Notes: generated from the letters alone by a model not told the origin. A stretch of 64,000 nt of DNA from Frondihabitans peucedani (GCF_039537585.1 NZ_BAABAU010000001.1:1178001-1242000), one strand, 5' to 3'; shown: positions 20,401-28,502, counted from the stretch's first letter. Numbers and translations are program-made.

Positions 20401-23400
20401 TGCTCCCCTCGGAGGCGACGACGACGTCGACGCCGGGGGTCGGTGCGGTGATGGCGACGGGGGCGCCGGCCTGGATGGAGTAGGGGCGCGTGACCGGCAG
20501 GGAGGTGGTGCCGCCGACCGTCTGGGTGGCCTGGATGGCGTAGTCGCCGACCGGGATGCCCGTAAAGGTCGTCGTCCACGCTCCGGTGCCCGAAGCGGTG
20601 ACGGTGGCCGTGTGGTCGGCGTCGAGGACGACGTCGACGGAAGCGCCTGGCTCGGCCGTGCCGCTGACCGTCACGGGCCGCCTCGAGCTCGGGTCGGCGA
20701 CGATGCTGGTCGTGCCGGCGGCCGGGGCGGTGATGACGACGGCGTCGGCGGCCACCACCGAGAAGGCGCGGTCCTCGGGTGCGGAGGTCACTCCGGCGAC
20801 GGTCTGCGTGACGGTCGCGGTGTAGTCCGCCACCCCGAGGTTCGGGAACGTGGCGCTCCAGGTGCCGGAGACCGCGTCGGCGGTGACCGTCCTCGAGACG
20901 CCGTCCGCGAGCTGCACGGTCACCGAGGCGCCCTTCTCGGCGGTGCCGGACACGGTGACGGGAGTCGTGGAGAGAGGACCGGCGACGCGGAACTGGCCGC
21001 CCGGCACAGGGGCCTGGATGACGAGCGGCGCGGAGGCGACGACGGTGATGGCGCGGGTGATCGGCGCGGAGGTCGAGCCTCCGACGCTCTGCGTGACGCG
21101 GACGCTGTAGTCGCCGACGCCGACGCCCGCGACGGGGATGCTGTAGCTGCCGTCGGCGGCGGCCGTCGTCGTGCCGGTGAGGCCGCCTCCGAGGTCGGCT
21201 CTGACGGTGGCGCCCGGCTGGGCGGAGCCCGTGACCGTGACGGTGGTGGTCCCGGTCTGGCCGGGGACGACGATCCTGGTGCCGTCGGTGGGAGCGGTGA
21301 CGGTGAGCGCCGCCCCCGCGACGACGGTGAAGGGCCGGGTCGCGACGGGCGACGTCACGCCGCCGGAGGTCTGGGTGGCCGAGATCGTGTAGCTGCCGAC
21401 GCCCACGCCCGCCACCTGCGTCGTCCAGGCGCCCGAGGCGTCGGCGGTCGCCGTGCCGGTCAGGCCGGAACCGAGGTCGAGCGCGATGGCCGCACCCGGC
21501 GTGGCCGTGCCGGACACGGTGACGGCGGTGGTCGCCGTCGGCGACACGACGGTGAAGGTGCGGTTCGCGGTCGGTGCGGTGATCACGAGGGGCTGCTGGG
21601 CGACCACGGCGAAGGTCCGGGTGACGGCGGGTGAGGCGACGCCGCCGAAGGTCTGGACCGCCGAAGCGGTGACGGAGCCCACCCCCACGCCCGGGATCGT
21701 CGTGCTCCAGGTGCCGTCGGCGCCGACGACGGCCGTGCCGGTGCGGCCGGCCCCGAGGTCGACGGCGACGGATGCCGAGGGCTCCCCCGCGCCGGTGATC
21801 GTGATCGACCTGGTCGCGGTGGGCGTGGCGACGGTGAACTGCTGGTCGGCGGTCGGAGTGGCGATGGTGAGCGGTGCGACGGTCGTCGCGTTGACGGTCG
21901 ACGTTGCGAGGTCGACCGTCGCGGCGTTCACCCCGGGCAGGATGCTCAGCTGCAGCGCGTGGACGGAGCGCGATCCTGCGGTGGTCCCCCGGTCGTCCTG
22001 GAAGCCGGCGGAGTCCTGCGCGTTGACGGTGATCGAGACGAGCTGGCCGAGCAGTGCGGGGAGGGCGGAGACCGTCGTGCCGACCGGCGTCGTGACGGCC
22101 GCGAGCGTCGCCGGGATCCCGGTGACGGTCGGGGCGAAGACGCCCCGGAGGAGCGGTGCCAGGGTGCCGTCGACGACGGGCTGCAGCGCGGGGGTCAGGA
22201 CCGCCGAGCTCACCGTCAGGCCGCCGAGGCCGAGCGGCGTGATGCGGGCGTTGACCGACAGGGGTGCGCGGCCGGTGGTCTTGAGGAGGTTGCCGAGGGT
22301 CGTCGTGCTGACGACGGACAGGGTGCCGACATTGACGCCGAGTGCCGCGACCCGCGCGGTCAGGGTCGCCGTGACGGTCGCGGTGCCGATGGCCTGGACG
22401 ACCGCGGTGTCGAGGGCGGCCGGGAGCTGCGTCACCAGGATGTCCTGGAGGGCTGCGGAGACGATGCTCCGCAGGGCCGGCGTCGAGAGCAGCTGCGTGT
22501 TCGCCGGCTGCCCGTTCAGGGCCTGCAGCGTGTTCAGGTCGATCACGATCCTGCCGGTCGACGGGGTGACCGTGACCGGGCCCGACGTGTAGGTCCGCGC
22601 GAGGACGGGAGCGGTGACCGCTCCGAGGTTCAGGCCGCTGAGGCCGACCGTCAGACCCGTGCCGTTCAGGCTCAGGACTCCGAGGCCGAGCGAGTTGAGC
22701 GCCGTCGTGAGGTCGCCGGTGGTCCCGCTCACCACGGTGTTCAGCGCCGACGTGTTCGTCGTCAGGTCGTTGAGGTCGGATCCGACCTGGTTGACCGTCG
22801 TCTGGAGCGAGGTGTTGAGCCCGCCGATCGCCGGGCTGGTGACGGCGAAGTCGGCCCCGGCGATGGCGTAGGAGGACGAGGTGCCGACCGCGGACCCGCG
22901 GGTCGCGGAGATCCGCGAGGCGAGCGCGCCGATGTCGAGCTGGGCTGCGCTGGCGACCGCCGCCGAGGCGCCGACGCGGCTGAGGAGCGGCGTCAGGTTG
23001 AGTGTCGAGGCGCTCCCGGGGGTGCCGGGGCCGACGGCGATGGTGCCGTCGGAGCCGATCACACCGGAGGCCGCCGTCGAGCCGGTGGCGGTGGTGTTCG
23101 CGTACTGCCCCGCCGCGCCGAGGGTCAGGAGGCCGTTGGTGCCGAGGAGGCGCACGCCGTTGCCGAGGCTCACTCCGAGGGCGTTCACCGCCGTCACATC
23201 GAGCGGGTTCGACACGGTGCCCTGCGTCGCCGTCGCGGTGGTCGCCGAGTAGGCGCTCCGCAGCTGGGCGATGGTGTCGAGGTCGACGATGCCGGAGCCG
23301 GAGAGGAGGGCTCCCTCCGCCTCGCTGACGTCGCCCGTCGCCGCCTGCGCGGGGACGATGGCCGAGGCGGCGATCACGGCCCCGACGACCGTCGCGGCGC

Positions 23401-23467
23401 CGACCCGGAGGAGGAGGTGACGACTGAAGAACGAGGGCGAACGACGGCTGATCCGGTGGGTGGGCAT
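14489..23467 (-). CDS. Giant wall-anchored repeat protein (choice-of-anchor G N-terminus, 25 Ig-like repeats, LAFTG signal)
   Basis: 2992 aa. A signal peptide (about 1-43, ending VPAQA) is followed by a 500-residue region that resembles the choice-of-anchor G family. About 25 tandem units of roughly 93 residues follow, each with a core like VTVTGTAEPGASV, then GAWST, then SVTQTVGGTTS: beta-sandwich adhesin-type modules. Three units near the C-terminus carry DxDGDG-type calcium loops (DADGDGKVD, DTDGDGTFD, DRDGNGSQD). A Gly/Thr/Ser linker leads to LAFTG (residues 2953-2957), a hydrophobic helix and a basic tail: a sortase signal of the LAxTG kind used by class E sortases. AAGAGG precedes the ATG. 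No sortase gene is in the window. Probable role: adhesion or surface layer; ligand unknown. Confidence 0.92.
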   Translation of the reverse strand: MPTHRISRRSPSFFSRHLLLRVGAATVVGAVIAASAIVPAQAATGDVSEAEGALLSGSGIVDLDTIAQLRSAYSATTATATQGTVSNPLDVTAVNALGVSLGNGVRLLGTNGLLTLGAAGQYANTTATGSTAASGVIGSDGTIAVGPGTPGSASTLNLTPLLSRVGASAAVASAAQLDIGALASRISATRGSAVGTSSSYAIAGADFAVTSPAIGGLNTSLQTTVNQVGSDLNDLTTNTSALNTVVSGTTGDLTTALNSLGLGVLSLNGTGLTVGLSGLNLGAVTAPVLARTYTSGPVTVTPSTGRIVIDLNTLQALNGQPANTQLLSTPALRSIVSAALQDILVTQLPAALDTAVVQAIGTATVTATLTARVAALGVNVGTLSVVSTTTLGNLLKTTGRAPLSVNARITPLGLGGLTVSSAVLTPALQPVVDGTLAPLLRGVFAPTVTGIPATLAAVTTPVGTTVSALPALLGQLVSITVNAQDSAGFQDDRGTTAGSRSVHALQLSILPGVNAATVDLATSTVNATTVAPLTIATPTADQQFTVATPTATRSITITGAGEPSASVAVDLGAGRTGTAVVGADGTWSTTIPGVGVGSVTASAVQTFGGVASPAVTRTFAVVAQQPLVITAPTANRTFTVVSPTATTAVTVSGTATPGAAIALDLGSGLTGTATADASGAWTTQVAGVGVGSYTISATQTSGGVTSPVATRPFTVVAGAALTVTAPTDGTRIVVPGQTGTTTVTVTGSAQPGATVRADLGGGLTGTTTAAADGSYSIPVAGVGVGDYSVRVTQSVGGSTSAPITRAITVVASAPLVIQAPVPGGQFRVAGPLSTTPVTVSGTAEKGASVTVQLADGVSRTVTADAVSGTWSATFPNLGVADYTATVTQTVAGVTSAPEDRAFSVVAADAVVITAPAAGTTSIVADPSSRRPVTVSGTAEPGASVDVVLDADHTATVTASGTGAWTTTFTGIPVGDYAIQATQTVGGTTSLPVTRPYSIQAGAPVAITAPTPGVDVVVASEGSTATVTVAGTAQPGAAIAIDLGDGLTATTTANASGAWSAQVTEVPIGDRTISVTETVGGTVSLAVTQPLTVAAGAPITIASPVSGKTVTVFGATGTTDVVVSGAAQPGASVRVSLGTGLSATTTASPTGAWSVSIPAVGIGTYSLSATQSINGSSSATAPQPFSVVQGGAIVIQQPADGTGYLVAESGSTRATTTVSGRASDGASVLVDLGGGRTRSTTATGGAWQVDFTDLPVGTYTVNATQTLQAASDDATPTSFSIRAGAPVDITAPVAGMEIRVATPDSAVPVAITGTAQPGADISVAVAGATLSTTTAGADGTWAVRTAGLTEGTYTASVTETIGGTTSTPVTRSFSVAAGAAFTVTAPLDGSVVDVADASGTQTIAVSGAGEIGATVQVALGATTKSTTVGLNGTWSTSFANVGVGPRTFRSVETLNGTTSAPIDRTVTIRAAAPVTVTAPTSTITVAGPAARIDVTVTGTAAPGAPVAIDLGSGLTATATADGTGVWTADFAQLPVGRYTIAASQTVNGTVSVPVTSDFTIVAGDPVVVLSPADGGRVTVADSAARVDLPVSGTAEANADISVDLGGGLTATTTAASDGRWSTTVADVPVGAYTVSVTQQVGGTTSDAVTSRVTVVPGAPLAITDPTADARIPVAAAGLTTDVAVTGTAQPGASIALSIAGAPRGTATADGSGEWTVTVADLGTGSYTASATQTVGGTTSGAVTRPFQVVVGAAVVIDSPSTGAVYPVARDTSTTSVTVTGTAEPRATVVAQLPGGIAATTTAADDGSYSLTLQDVPTGSQTISVKQTVNGTTSPTAATVTVTVRAAAPIVLSAPEPGVDVVVGAAGATATVPVAGTAEPGASVTIDLGGGLTATAQAGPTGSWSTVVEDVPVGDHTISVTQLVGGAPTMPVTQDLTVRVAAPVAIQSPADGSSLPVALIGGTRSVTAAGTAEPDTEVRVALDGGTPVVLRSSGAGAWTTTFTGVGIGDHEVTAREILNDGPTALVDAGFAVATADAATITTPRPDQVVQVAAGQTATVPVTGTGYPGASISVALDADQANARTTTVAGDGSWTTTFTRVPAGSHTAAVTQSVGGVDQAPVDVDFSVVVTADPAAPVVVTSPVRDAVLPDADGDGKVDVPVSGTGEPGSTITVDAGDGHTSTTTVGTGGDWSTTVADVPVGQITVVVTQETDGDTTGSDAVQITAVTIAPVTITAPAAGTPIVVSSPTATADVTVTGTGQPGATIAVDLGDGLTGTAQVGSDGTWSVTVDDVPVGDHTVSVVETSNGATLPAVTRDVTVAVAKPVAITSPRDGSAVTVPTASSTATLPVAGTAEPGVRVTVTLDGATPKTVTTGTDGTWSTSFPAVSPGAHTVEATEALADGATDPVSNDVTVRVATAAVITTPQPGQQFQVTSNTTTPVVVTGTGEPGARVAVTLDGANPRTVTVTAQGGWTTTFTGVGAGRHTVSATESIGGTSQAPTSVGFTVAVTADPAVGPTITSPANGQIIRDTDGDGTFDVPVTGTGEPGSTIRVDLGSGISRTTTVLSDGTWSTTVTSVPDGPRTIVVTQTTGGTTTGSASVQVTGSKAAPIVITSPTPGQVFAGGMTGTSAVPVSGTAEPGATVRLSLDGGAAKTATAAADGSWSILLTAVSRGDHTVTATETVGAATSAPVSTTFTVTGTVTGGALTVTSPRNGALLLDRDGNGSQDVTVTGTGTPGAAISVALDGGRTATATVGTAGTWSVVFPAVALGTHDYTATQVAITGTTTTAPRDFTVSGVAPVTVSSPRPGSVFTTGPEGTMWIPVSGTAEPGATVTVRLDDGRTETVTADARGRWSLRFPAVKPGDHVYVVHETVDGFASAPVSTSFLVLQGPASGTDGGDSGSGGTDGDGNGGTGGNGTGSGAPGNGSGTGTSAGSGIGVTAGGGATPTFVSGGALAFTGSTVLPWMVVGAGLFALGLGMVGASRGLSRIRASRR

Positions 23468-24102
23468 GAGTGCCTCTTTCTGACGGGCCGAGACCCGTCA
23501 CTGATCCGAACCTCCGGTGGTGGGGCGGAGGGTGGTGCTCGAGCCGCTGGTGAGGCGACTCGTCGCGGGCCCGGTGGTGAGTCGGAGCCGCTCGTCCCGC
23601 TGGTGAAGCGGATCGGGGTGGTGCTCGGCCTGGTGAGGGCCGTCGGGTCGGGTGCTCCCCCTGGCTGGACTCGCGCGACGGCTTGGGACGATCGCGCGAG
23701 GGGGGGATGGCGGGGTGCGCGGTGGTGAGGCGCGCACTCCGCAGGTGGTGCCGGGGCCGTGCTGACGGGCGCCTGATCCGCCCGTCGCTGGTGCACGACC
23801 TCTAGCGTCTGGGAGGTCGGCCCCTCGCGGCGCCGTGGGCGAGCGGAGACAGAGGGATGGTGAGCCTGATCCTGGTGTGCGACGTCACGGTCGCGTCCTT
23901 TCCCGAGGGGAGGAGTGCGTCTCCGTGGTGAGGGGAGACGAGTGGTTGCCGCAATCTTAGACAGAAGGAGGGGGTCGAAGGCGAGCGTTCTGCCCCATCT
24001 GTACCCCCAAAACGAGTGGTGTCCTCCCTGTGGAGGACCGGCTACCCTCGGCCCGTCTTCGTCGACGCGTGCGGACCGCGTTCGCAGCGCCCGAACACGC
24101 AG
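23468..24102. other. Non-coding gap upstream of the giant surface gene
   Basis: About 635 bp with no convincing gene. The part nearest the giant gene is rich in GGTGG/GGTGA (CACC on the transcribed strand), including repeated CCGCTGGTGA-type units around 23550-23610, and would form a long, unusual 5' leader. One GATCCTG heptamer is at 23868. I see no clear promoter or riboswitch. Confidence 0.5.
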
Positions 24103-24194
24103 AAGACCCCCCACGCACCCGCCAGAGCCCGGTTACCCTTGCTGCATTTCTGCCCTGGGGGAGTTGGCCTGGATGGCGCCACGTGGGGAGCCGG
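24103..24194 (-). ncRNA. ffs: Signal recognition particle small RNA (4.5S-like)
   Basis: Read on the minus strand the sequence contains CCAACTCCCCCAGGGC, then AGAAAT, then GCAGCAAGGGTAACCGGG and CTCTGGCGGGTG, the conserved core of actinobacterial SRP RNA. The outer ends CCCCACG and CGTGGGG pair to close the rod. The apical tetraloop is GAAA closed by A-U, where GGAA closed by C-G is usual; the closing pair has changed on both sides, which supports a functional stem. Ends are approximate. In related genomes this gene sits close to dnaX; here it is 12 kb away. Confidence 0.85.
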
Positions 24195-24249
24195 GCACTA
24201 CTTTACCGTCTTTCAACGCCCGTGCAGGACACCCGGGTTCAATGGGTGC

Positions 24250-24927
24250 ATGAGAATCGTCATCGCCGGGGGCCACGGCAAGATCGCCCTGCTCCTCGAA
24301 CGCCTGCTGTCCGATGCTGGTCACGACCCCGTGGGCATCGTCCGCAACCCCGATCACACCGCCGACCTCGAGCAGGCCGGTGCTCGCGCCCTCGTCCTCG
24401 ACCTCGAGAGCACCGACGTCGACACCCTCGCCGGGCACCTCGACGGGGCCGACGCCGTCGTGTTCGCGGCGGGCGGCGGCAGTGCCAGTGGCGCCGAGCG
24501 CAAGCTGACCATCGACCGGGACGGCGCGATCCTGCTCGCCGACGCCGCCGAGAAGGCCGGCGTCTCGCGGTACGTGCTGATCTCGGCGATGCACACCGAC
24601 GAGTTCGACGCGTCGCGCGCCGAGCTCCCGGCCGAGGGCGACGACGTGTTCCAGGTGTACCTGCGGGCGAAGAGCGAGGCCGACGCCGACCTGCGCGGCC
24701 GGGACGCGCTCGACTGGACGATCGTCCGTCCGGGCGGCCTCACCGACGATCCTGCGACGGGCCTGGTCGCGGTCGGCGCCCGACTCGAGACCGGCACGAT
24801 CCCGCGCGCCGATGTGGCGTCGATCGTGGCGACGGCCCTGCTCGAGGGCGTCGCCGTGAAGACGCAGTTCGAGGTGGTCTCGGGCGAGCTCGAGATCAGC
24901 GACGCGCTGACGGCGATCCGCTACTGA
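24250..24927 (+). CDS. NAD(P)-binding Rossmann-fold protein (atypical SDR)
   Basis: 225 aa from the ATG at 24250, which gives the expected N-terminus MRIVIAGGHGKIALLLERLL with the nucleotide loop GGHGKIA. Later features are the FAAGGGSASGAERK segment, SRYVLISAMH and WTIVRPGGLTDDP, as in the YwnB/NmrA-like atypical short-chain dehydrogenases that lack the full YxxxK site. Substrate unknown. The frame is open upstream to 24016, but that part overlaps ffs, so the internal ATG is correct. It is convergent with ackA. Confidence 0.88.
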   Translation: MRIVIAGGHGKIALLLERLLSDAGHDPVGIVRNPDHTADLEQAGARALVLDLESTDVDTLAGHLDGADAVVFAAGGGSASGAERKLTIDRDGAILLADAAEKAGVSRYVLISAMHTDEFDASRAELPAEGDDVFQVYLRAKSEADADLRGRDALDWTIVRPGGLTDDPATGLVAVGARLETGTIPRADVASIVATALLEGVAVKTQFEVVSGELEISDALTAIRY

Positions 24928-24933
24928 CCCGGC

Positions 24934-24959
24934 CGGGCGGGGGCCGCTCCCCCCGCCCG
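24934..24959. terminator. Hairpin between convergent SDR gene and ackA
   Basis: CGGGCGGGGG (24934-24943) and CCCCCGCCCG (24950-24959) form a perfect 10-bp stem with a 6-nt loop, in the 41-bp gap between two convergent genes. It probably ends both transcripts. Confidence 0.65.
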
Positions 24960-24968
24960 CCGACGGAG

Positions 24969-26162
24969 TCAGACCAGCTCGGCCGCCTGCCGGGCGATCT
25001 CGAGCTCCTCGTCGGTCGGCACGACCAGGACCGACACGGGCGCGCCCTCCTTCGAGATGTACCTGGCCTCGCGGGAGGCGAGCTCGTTCCGGTCGTCGTC
25101 GATTGTGACCCCGAGGAACTCCAGCCCGAGCAGAGTCCGTCGCCGCAGCAGGGCGTTGTTCTCCCCCACGCCCGCCGTGAACACGATCGCGTCGAGACCG
25201 CCGAGCTGCGCCGCGTAGGCGCCGACGTAGTGCCGCATGCGGTGGCGATACACCGCGAGCGCCGCCTCGGCCACCTGGTCGCCGCGGGAGGCGGCATCCT
25301 GCACGTCGCGCATGTCGCCGTTGCCGGTGAGCCCGAGGAGTCCGCTCCGCTTGTTGAGCATCGTCTCGATCTCGTCGAACGACAGCCCCGCCTCGCGGTG
25401 CAGGTGGAACACGACCGCAGGATCGACGTCTCCAGACCTCGTCCCCATCACGAGCCCTTCGAGCGGCGTCAGGCCCATCGACGTCTCGATGCTGCGGCCG
25501 CCCTCGATCGCGGTGGCGGACGCCCCGTTTCCGATGTGCAGGACGATCATCTTCAGCTCGGCGAGCGGGGTGTCCAGGAAGTCGGCGGCGGCCTGCGAGA
25601 CGTACTTGTGCGACGTCCCGTGGAAGCCGTAGCGGCGCACCTGGTGCTTCTTGGCGAGCTCGTCGTCGATGGCGTAGGTGTAGGCGGCCGGCGTCAGCGT
25701 CTGGTGGAACGCGGTGTCGAAGACCGCGACCTGGGCCACGTCGGGGAACGCCTCCTTCGCGGCGCGGATGCCCTCGAGGTTCGCGGGGTTGTGCAGCGGT
25801 GCGAGGGCGGAGAGGCGTTCGATGGCCTCCTCGACGGCGTCGTCGACGATCGTTGCGCGGTCGAACTCCGACCCGCCGTGCACGACCCGGTGGCCGACGG
25901 CGAGGAGCGGGTGCTCGTCGAACGACGGGCCGTGCTGCTCGAAGGCCTTGAGCATGGCGGCGAACCCGGCGGCGTGGTCGGCGATCGGCTCGGAGTCGTT
26001 CGACGTCTCGTCGCCGGTCAGCGCGTTCCGGTGCTTCGTCGCGCCGGTCTCCTCGCCGATGCGCTCGACGAGCCCGGAGGCGAGCGTCTTCTCGCCCTCG
26101 AGCTCGATGAGCTGGTACTTGAACGACGACGAGCCGGAGTTGACGACGAGGACGGCGCTCAC
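24969..26162 (-). CDS. ackA: Acetate kinase
   Basis: 397 aa, usual length. It converts acetyl phosphate and ADP to acetate and ATP, or the reverse. The N-terminus VLVVNSGSSSFKYQLIEL carries the phosphate-binding NSGSSS. GTSHKYVS, VLHIGNGAS and MGLTPLEGLVMGTRSGDVDP are the other signature motifs. The GTG start overlaps the pta stop (GTGA), so expression is coupled to pta. The C-terminus is intact. Confidence 0.97.
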   Translation of the reverse strand: MSAVLVVNSGSSSFKYQLIELEGEKTLASGLVERIGEETGATKHRNALTGDETSNDSEPIADHAAGFAAMLKAFEQHGPSFDEHPLLAVGHRVVHGGSEFDRATIVDDAVEEAIERLSALAPLHNPANLEGIRAAKEAFPDVAQVAVFDTAFHQTLTPAAYTYAIDDELAKKHQVRRYGFHGTSHKYVSQAAADFLDTPLAELKMIVLHIGNGASATAIEGGRSIETSMGLTPLEGLVMGTRSGDVDPAVVFHLHREAGLSFDEIETMLNKRSGLLGLTGNGDMRDVQDAASRGDQVAEAALAVYRHRMRHYVGAYAAQLGGLDAIVFTAGVGENNALLRRRTLLGLEFLGVTIDDDRNELASREARYISKEGAPVSVLVVPTDEELEIARQAAELV

Positions 26163-28279
26163 AGGGATGCTCCTTCGGTTGCGGCGGTACCCGCCTGGAT
26201 CGCGGTGATGGCCACGGTGTTGACGATGTCCGACACCAGGGCGCCGCGCGACAGGTCGTTGATCGGCTTCCGGAGACCCTGCAGGATCGGCCCGATCGCC
26301 ACCGCTCCGGCGCTCCGCTGGACGGCCTTGTAGGTGTTGTTGCCCGTGTTGAGGTCGGGGAAGATGAACACCGTCGCGCGCCCGGCCACCTCCGAGTCGG
26401 GCATCTTCGCGGCCGCGACGGTCGGATCGGCGGCCGCGTCGTACTGGATCGGCCCCTCGACGAGGAGGTCGGGGCGGCGCTCGCGCACGAGGGCCGTCGC
26501 CTGACGGACCTTCTCGACGTCGGCGCCCGAACCGGAGGTGCCGGTGGAGTAGCTGAGCATCGCGATCCGGGGCTCGATCCCGAACTGCTCGGCCGTCTGC
26601 GCCGACGAGATCGCGATGTCGGCGAGCTGCTCGGCCGTGGGGTCGGGGATGACGGCGCAGTCGCCGTAGACGAGCACGCGGTCGGCGAGCGCCATCAGGA
26701 ACACGCTCGAGACCACACCGACGTCGGGGAGCGTCTTGATGACCTCGAACGACGGCCGGATCGTGTGCGCCGTGGTGTGCTTCGCGCCCGAGACCATGCC
26801 GTCCGCGAGGCCGAGCCTGACCATCATGGTGCCGAAGTACGAGACGTCGGTGACGGTGTCCATCGCCATGTCCATGGTGATGCCCTTGTGGGCCCGCAGA
26901 GCGGCGTACTCGGTGGCGAACTTCACCTGGAGTTCGTGGTCGGTCGGATCGAGCACGGCCGCGTCGGTGAGATCGAGCCCGAGCTCGGCGCCTCGGGCGC
27001 GGACGCTCGCCTCGTTGCCGAGGAGGGTGAGCTTCGCGACGCCGCGCTGCAGCAGAGACGAGGCGGCGCGCAGGATCCGGTCGTCGTCGCCCTCGGGCAG
27101 CACGATGTGCTTCCGGCTGCTCCGGGCCCGGTCGAGCAGCTGGTACTCGAACATGAGCGGGGTCACGACCTTCGACGGGCTGACCTGGAGCAGTCGCAGC
27201 AGCTCCTCGCCGTCGACGTGCCGCTCGAACAGCGACAGGGCGAGGTCGGTCTTGCGCGACGAGTCGGCGGCCAGGCGGCCGCGGGTCTGCGTGATGGTGA
27301 GGGCCGTGTCGTAGGTGCCGAGCTCCGACCACAGGATCGGCAGCGGGCTCCCGAGACCGCCGATCAGCCGGACGACCTGCGGCGCGAGGTCGAAGCCGCC
27401 GTTCAGCACGATGCCGGCGAGCGACGGGAAGGTGTCGGAGGCGTGGGCGAGGACCGTGGCCACCAGGACGTCGGACCGGTCGCCCGGCACCACGACGACG
27501 GCGCCCTCGGTGAGACGCGGCAGCACGTTCTCCATCGACATCGCCGCGACGACCACGCCGACGGCCTCGCGGTCGAGGAGGGCCTCGTCGCCGCGCAGGA
27601 GACGCGCGCCGGTGGCCTGCATCACCGAGCGGAGCGTGGGCGAGACCAGGACGCGGTCCTCGGGGATCGCCCAGACCGGCACGAGCCCCTCCGGCGACGC
27701 GGCGAGCGCGTCGCCGATGCCCGCGACGACCTCGTCGAGGTGGCCCGGCTCCGCGCGGTTCGCGATCACGGCGAGGAGCCCCGCGTGCTCGCTGCGGAGC
27801 TCCGTCGTCGTCAGCTCGGCGACCTGGCGCATGTCGGCGCCCGAGCGCGGCCGCTGTCCGTCGGACGTCCGACCGCCGAGGACCAGCAGGACCGGCGCCC
27901 CCAGGTTCGCGGCGATGCGCGCGTTGAACGACAGCTCCGTCGGGCTCCCCACGTCGGTGTAGTCGGAGCCGACGATGACCACCGCGTCGCACTGCCGCTC
28001 CACCGCGGCGAAGCGGCCCACGATCGTGGCCAGCGCGGCGTCGGGATCGGCGTGGACGTCGTCGTAGGTCACGCCGATGCAGTCGTCGTACGGGAGATCG
28101 ACGCTGTCGTGCGACAGCAGGAGCTCCAGCACGTAGTCGGGCTCGCTGGTCGAGCGGGCCACGGGGCGGAAGACGCCCACCCGGCCCAGCTCGTGACTCA
28201 GCGTGTCGAGCACCCCCAGGGCGATCGAGGACTTGCCGGTGTGGCCTTCGGCCGAGGTGATGTAGATGCGGGTCGACAC
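26159..28279 (-). CDS. pta: Phosphate acetyltransferase
   Basis: 706 aa from the GTG at 28279 (STRIYITSAEGHTGKSS), close to the long bacterial Pta form. It transfers acetyl between CoA and phosphate. Domain order: BioD/DRTGG-type P-loop domain with GHTGKSS (about 12-18), a DRTGG-like middle domain, then the catalytic phosphotransacetylase domain (ARSSRKHIVLPEGDDDRILR on, with YSTGTSGSG and FPDLNTGNNTYK). Its last base pairs overlap ackA. The divergent neighbour is tRNA-Ser. Confidence 0.96.
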   Translation of the reverse strand: MSTRIYITSAEGHTGKSSIALGVLDTLSHELGRVGVFRPVARSTSEPDYVLELLLSHDSVDLPYDDCIGVTYDDVHADPDAALATIVGRFAAVERQCDAVVIVGSDYTDVGSPTELSFNARIAANLGAPVLLVLGGRTSDGQRPRSGADMRQVAELTTTELRSEHAGLLAVIANRAEPGHLDEVVAGIGDALAASPEGLVPVWAIPEDRVLVSPTLRSVMQATGARLLRGDEALLDREAVGVVVAAMSMENVLPRLTEGAVVVVPGDRSDVLVATVLAHASDTFPSLAGIVLNGGFDLAPQVVRLIGGLGSPLPILWSELGTYDTALTITQTRGRLAADSSRKTDLALSLFERHVDGEELLRLLQVSPSKVVTPLMFEYQLLDRARSSRKHIVLPEGDDDRILRAASSLLQRGVAKLTLLGNEASVRARGAELGLDLTDAAVLDPTDHELQVKFATEYAALRAHKGITMDMAMDTVTDVSYFGTMMVRLGLADGMVSGAKHTTAHTIRPSFEVIKTLPDVGVVSSVFLMALADRVLVYGDCAVIPDPTAEQLADIAISSAQTAEQFGIEPRIAMLSYSTGTSGSGADVEKVRQATALVRERRPDLLVEGPIQYDAAADPTVAAAKMPDSEVAGRATVFIFPDLNTGNNTYKAVQRSAGAVAIGPILQGLRKPINDLSRGALVSDIVNTVAITAIQAGTAATEGASL

Positions 28280-28409
28280 ACGAGCAACTGTAGGACCGCC
28301 ACCTCCGAGCAGGCAGGGCGGACGGGGTTCCGCGCCGTGGTTCGTCACCGGGCCGCGGAACCGGTAGAGTGCTCTAGGTCGAACGCCGCCCGCGAGGGCG
28401 ACGATCACT

Positions 28410-28494
28410 GGAGAATTCGCCTAGTGGCCTATGGCGCACGCTTGGAAAGCGTGTTGGGTTCACGCCCTCGGGGGTTCGAATCCCCCATTCTCCG
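28410..28494 (+). tRNA. tRNA-Ser(GGA)
   Basis: 85 nt. The acceptor stem GGAGAAT pairs with ATTCTCC (28487-28493), discriminator G. The anticodon stem CACGC/GCGTG encloses TTGGAAA with anticodon GGA at 28444-28446. A long variable arm (TTGGGTTCACGCCCTC region) is typical of serine tRNAs, and GGGGGTTCGAATCCCCC is the T arm. CCA is not encoded. Confidence 0.97.
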
Positions 28495-28502
28495 CTCGGC
28501 GT

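Noticed and set aside
14462-21634. A 2390-residue open frame on the plus strand, antisense to the giant adhesin gene
   Set aside because: It is Arg/Gly-rich, lacks domain features and is a by-product of the G+C-rich repeats in the true gene. The minus-strand frame has signal peptide, repeats and sorting signal.
17079-23501. A 2140-residue open frame on the minus strand in a second frame of the adhesin gene
   Set aside because: It is Arg/His/Pro-rich and has no start context; a codon-bias shadow.
23374-24114. Open frame of 246 codons in the gap upstream of the giant gene
   Set aside because: It overlaps ffs and the adhesin start, is Arg/Pro-rich and has no ribosome site or recognisable domain.
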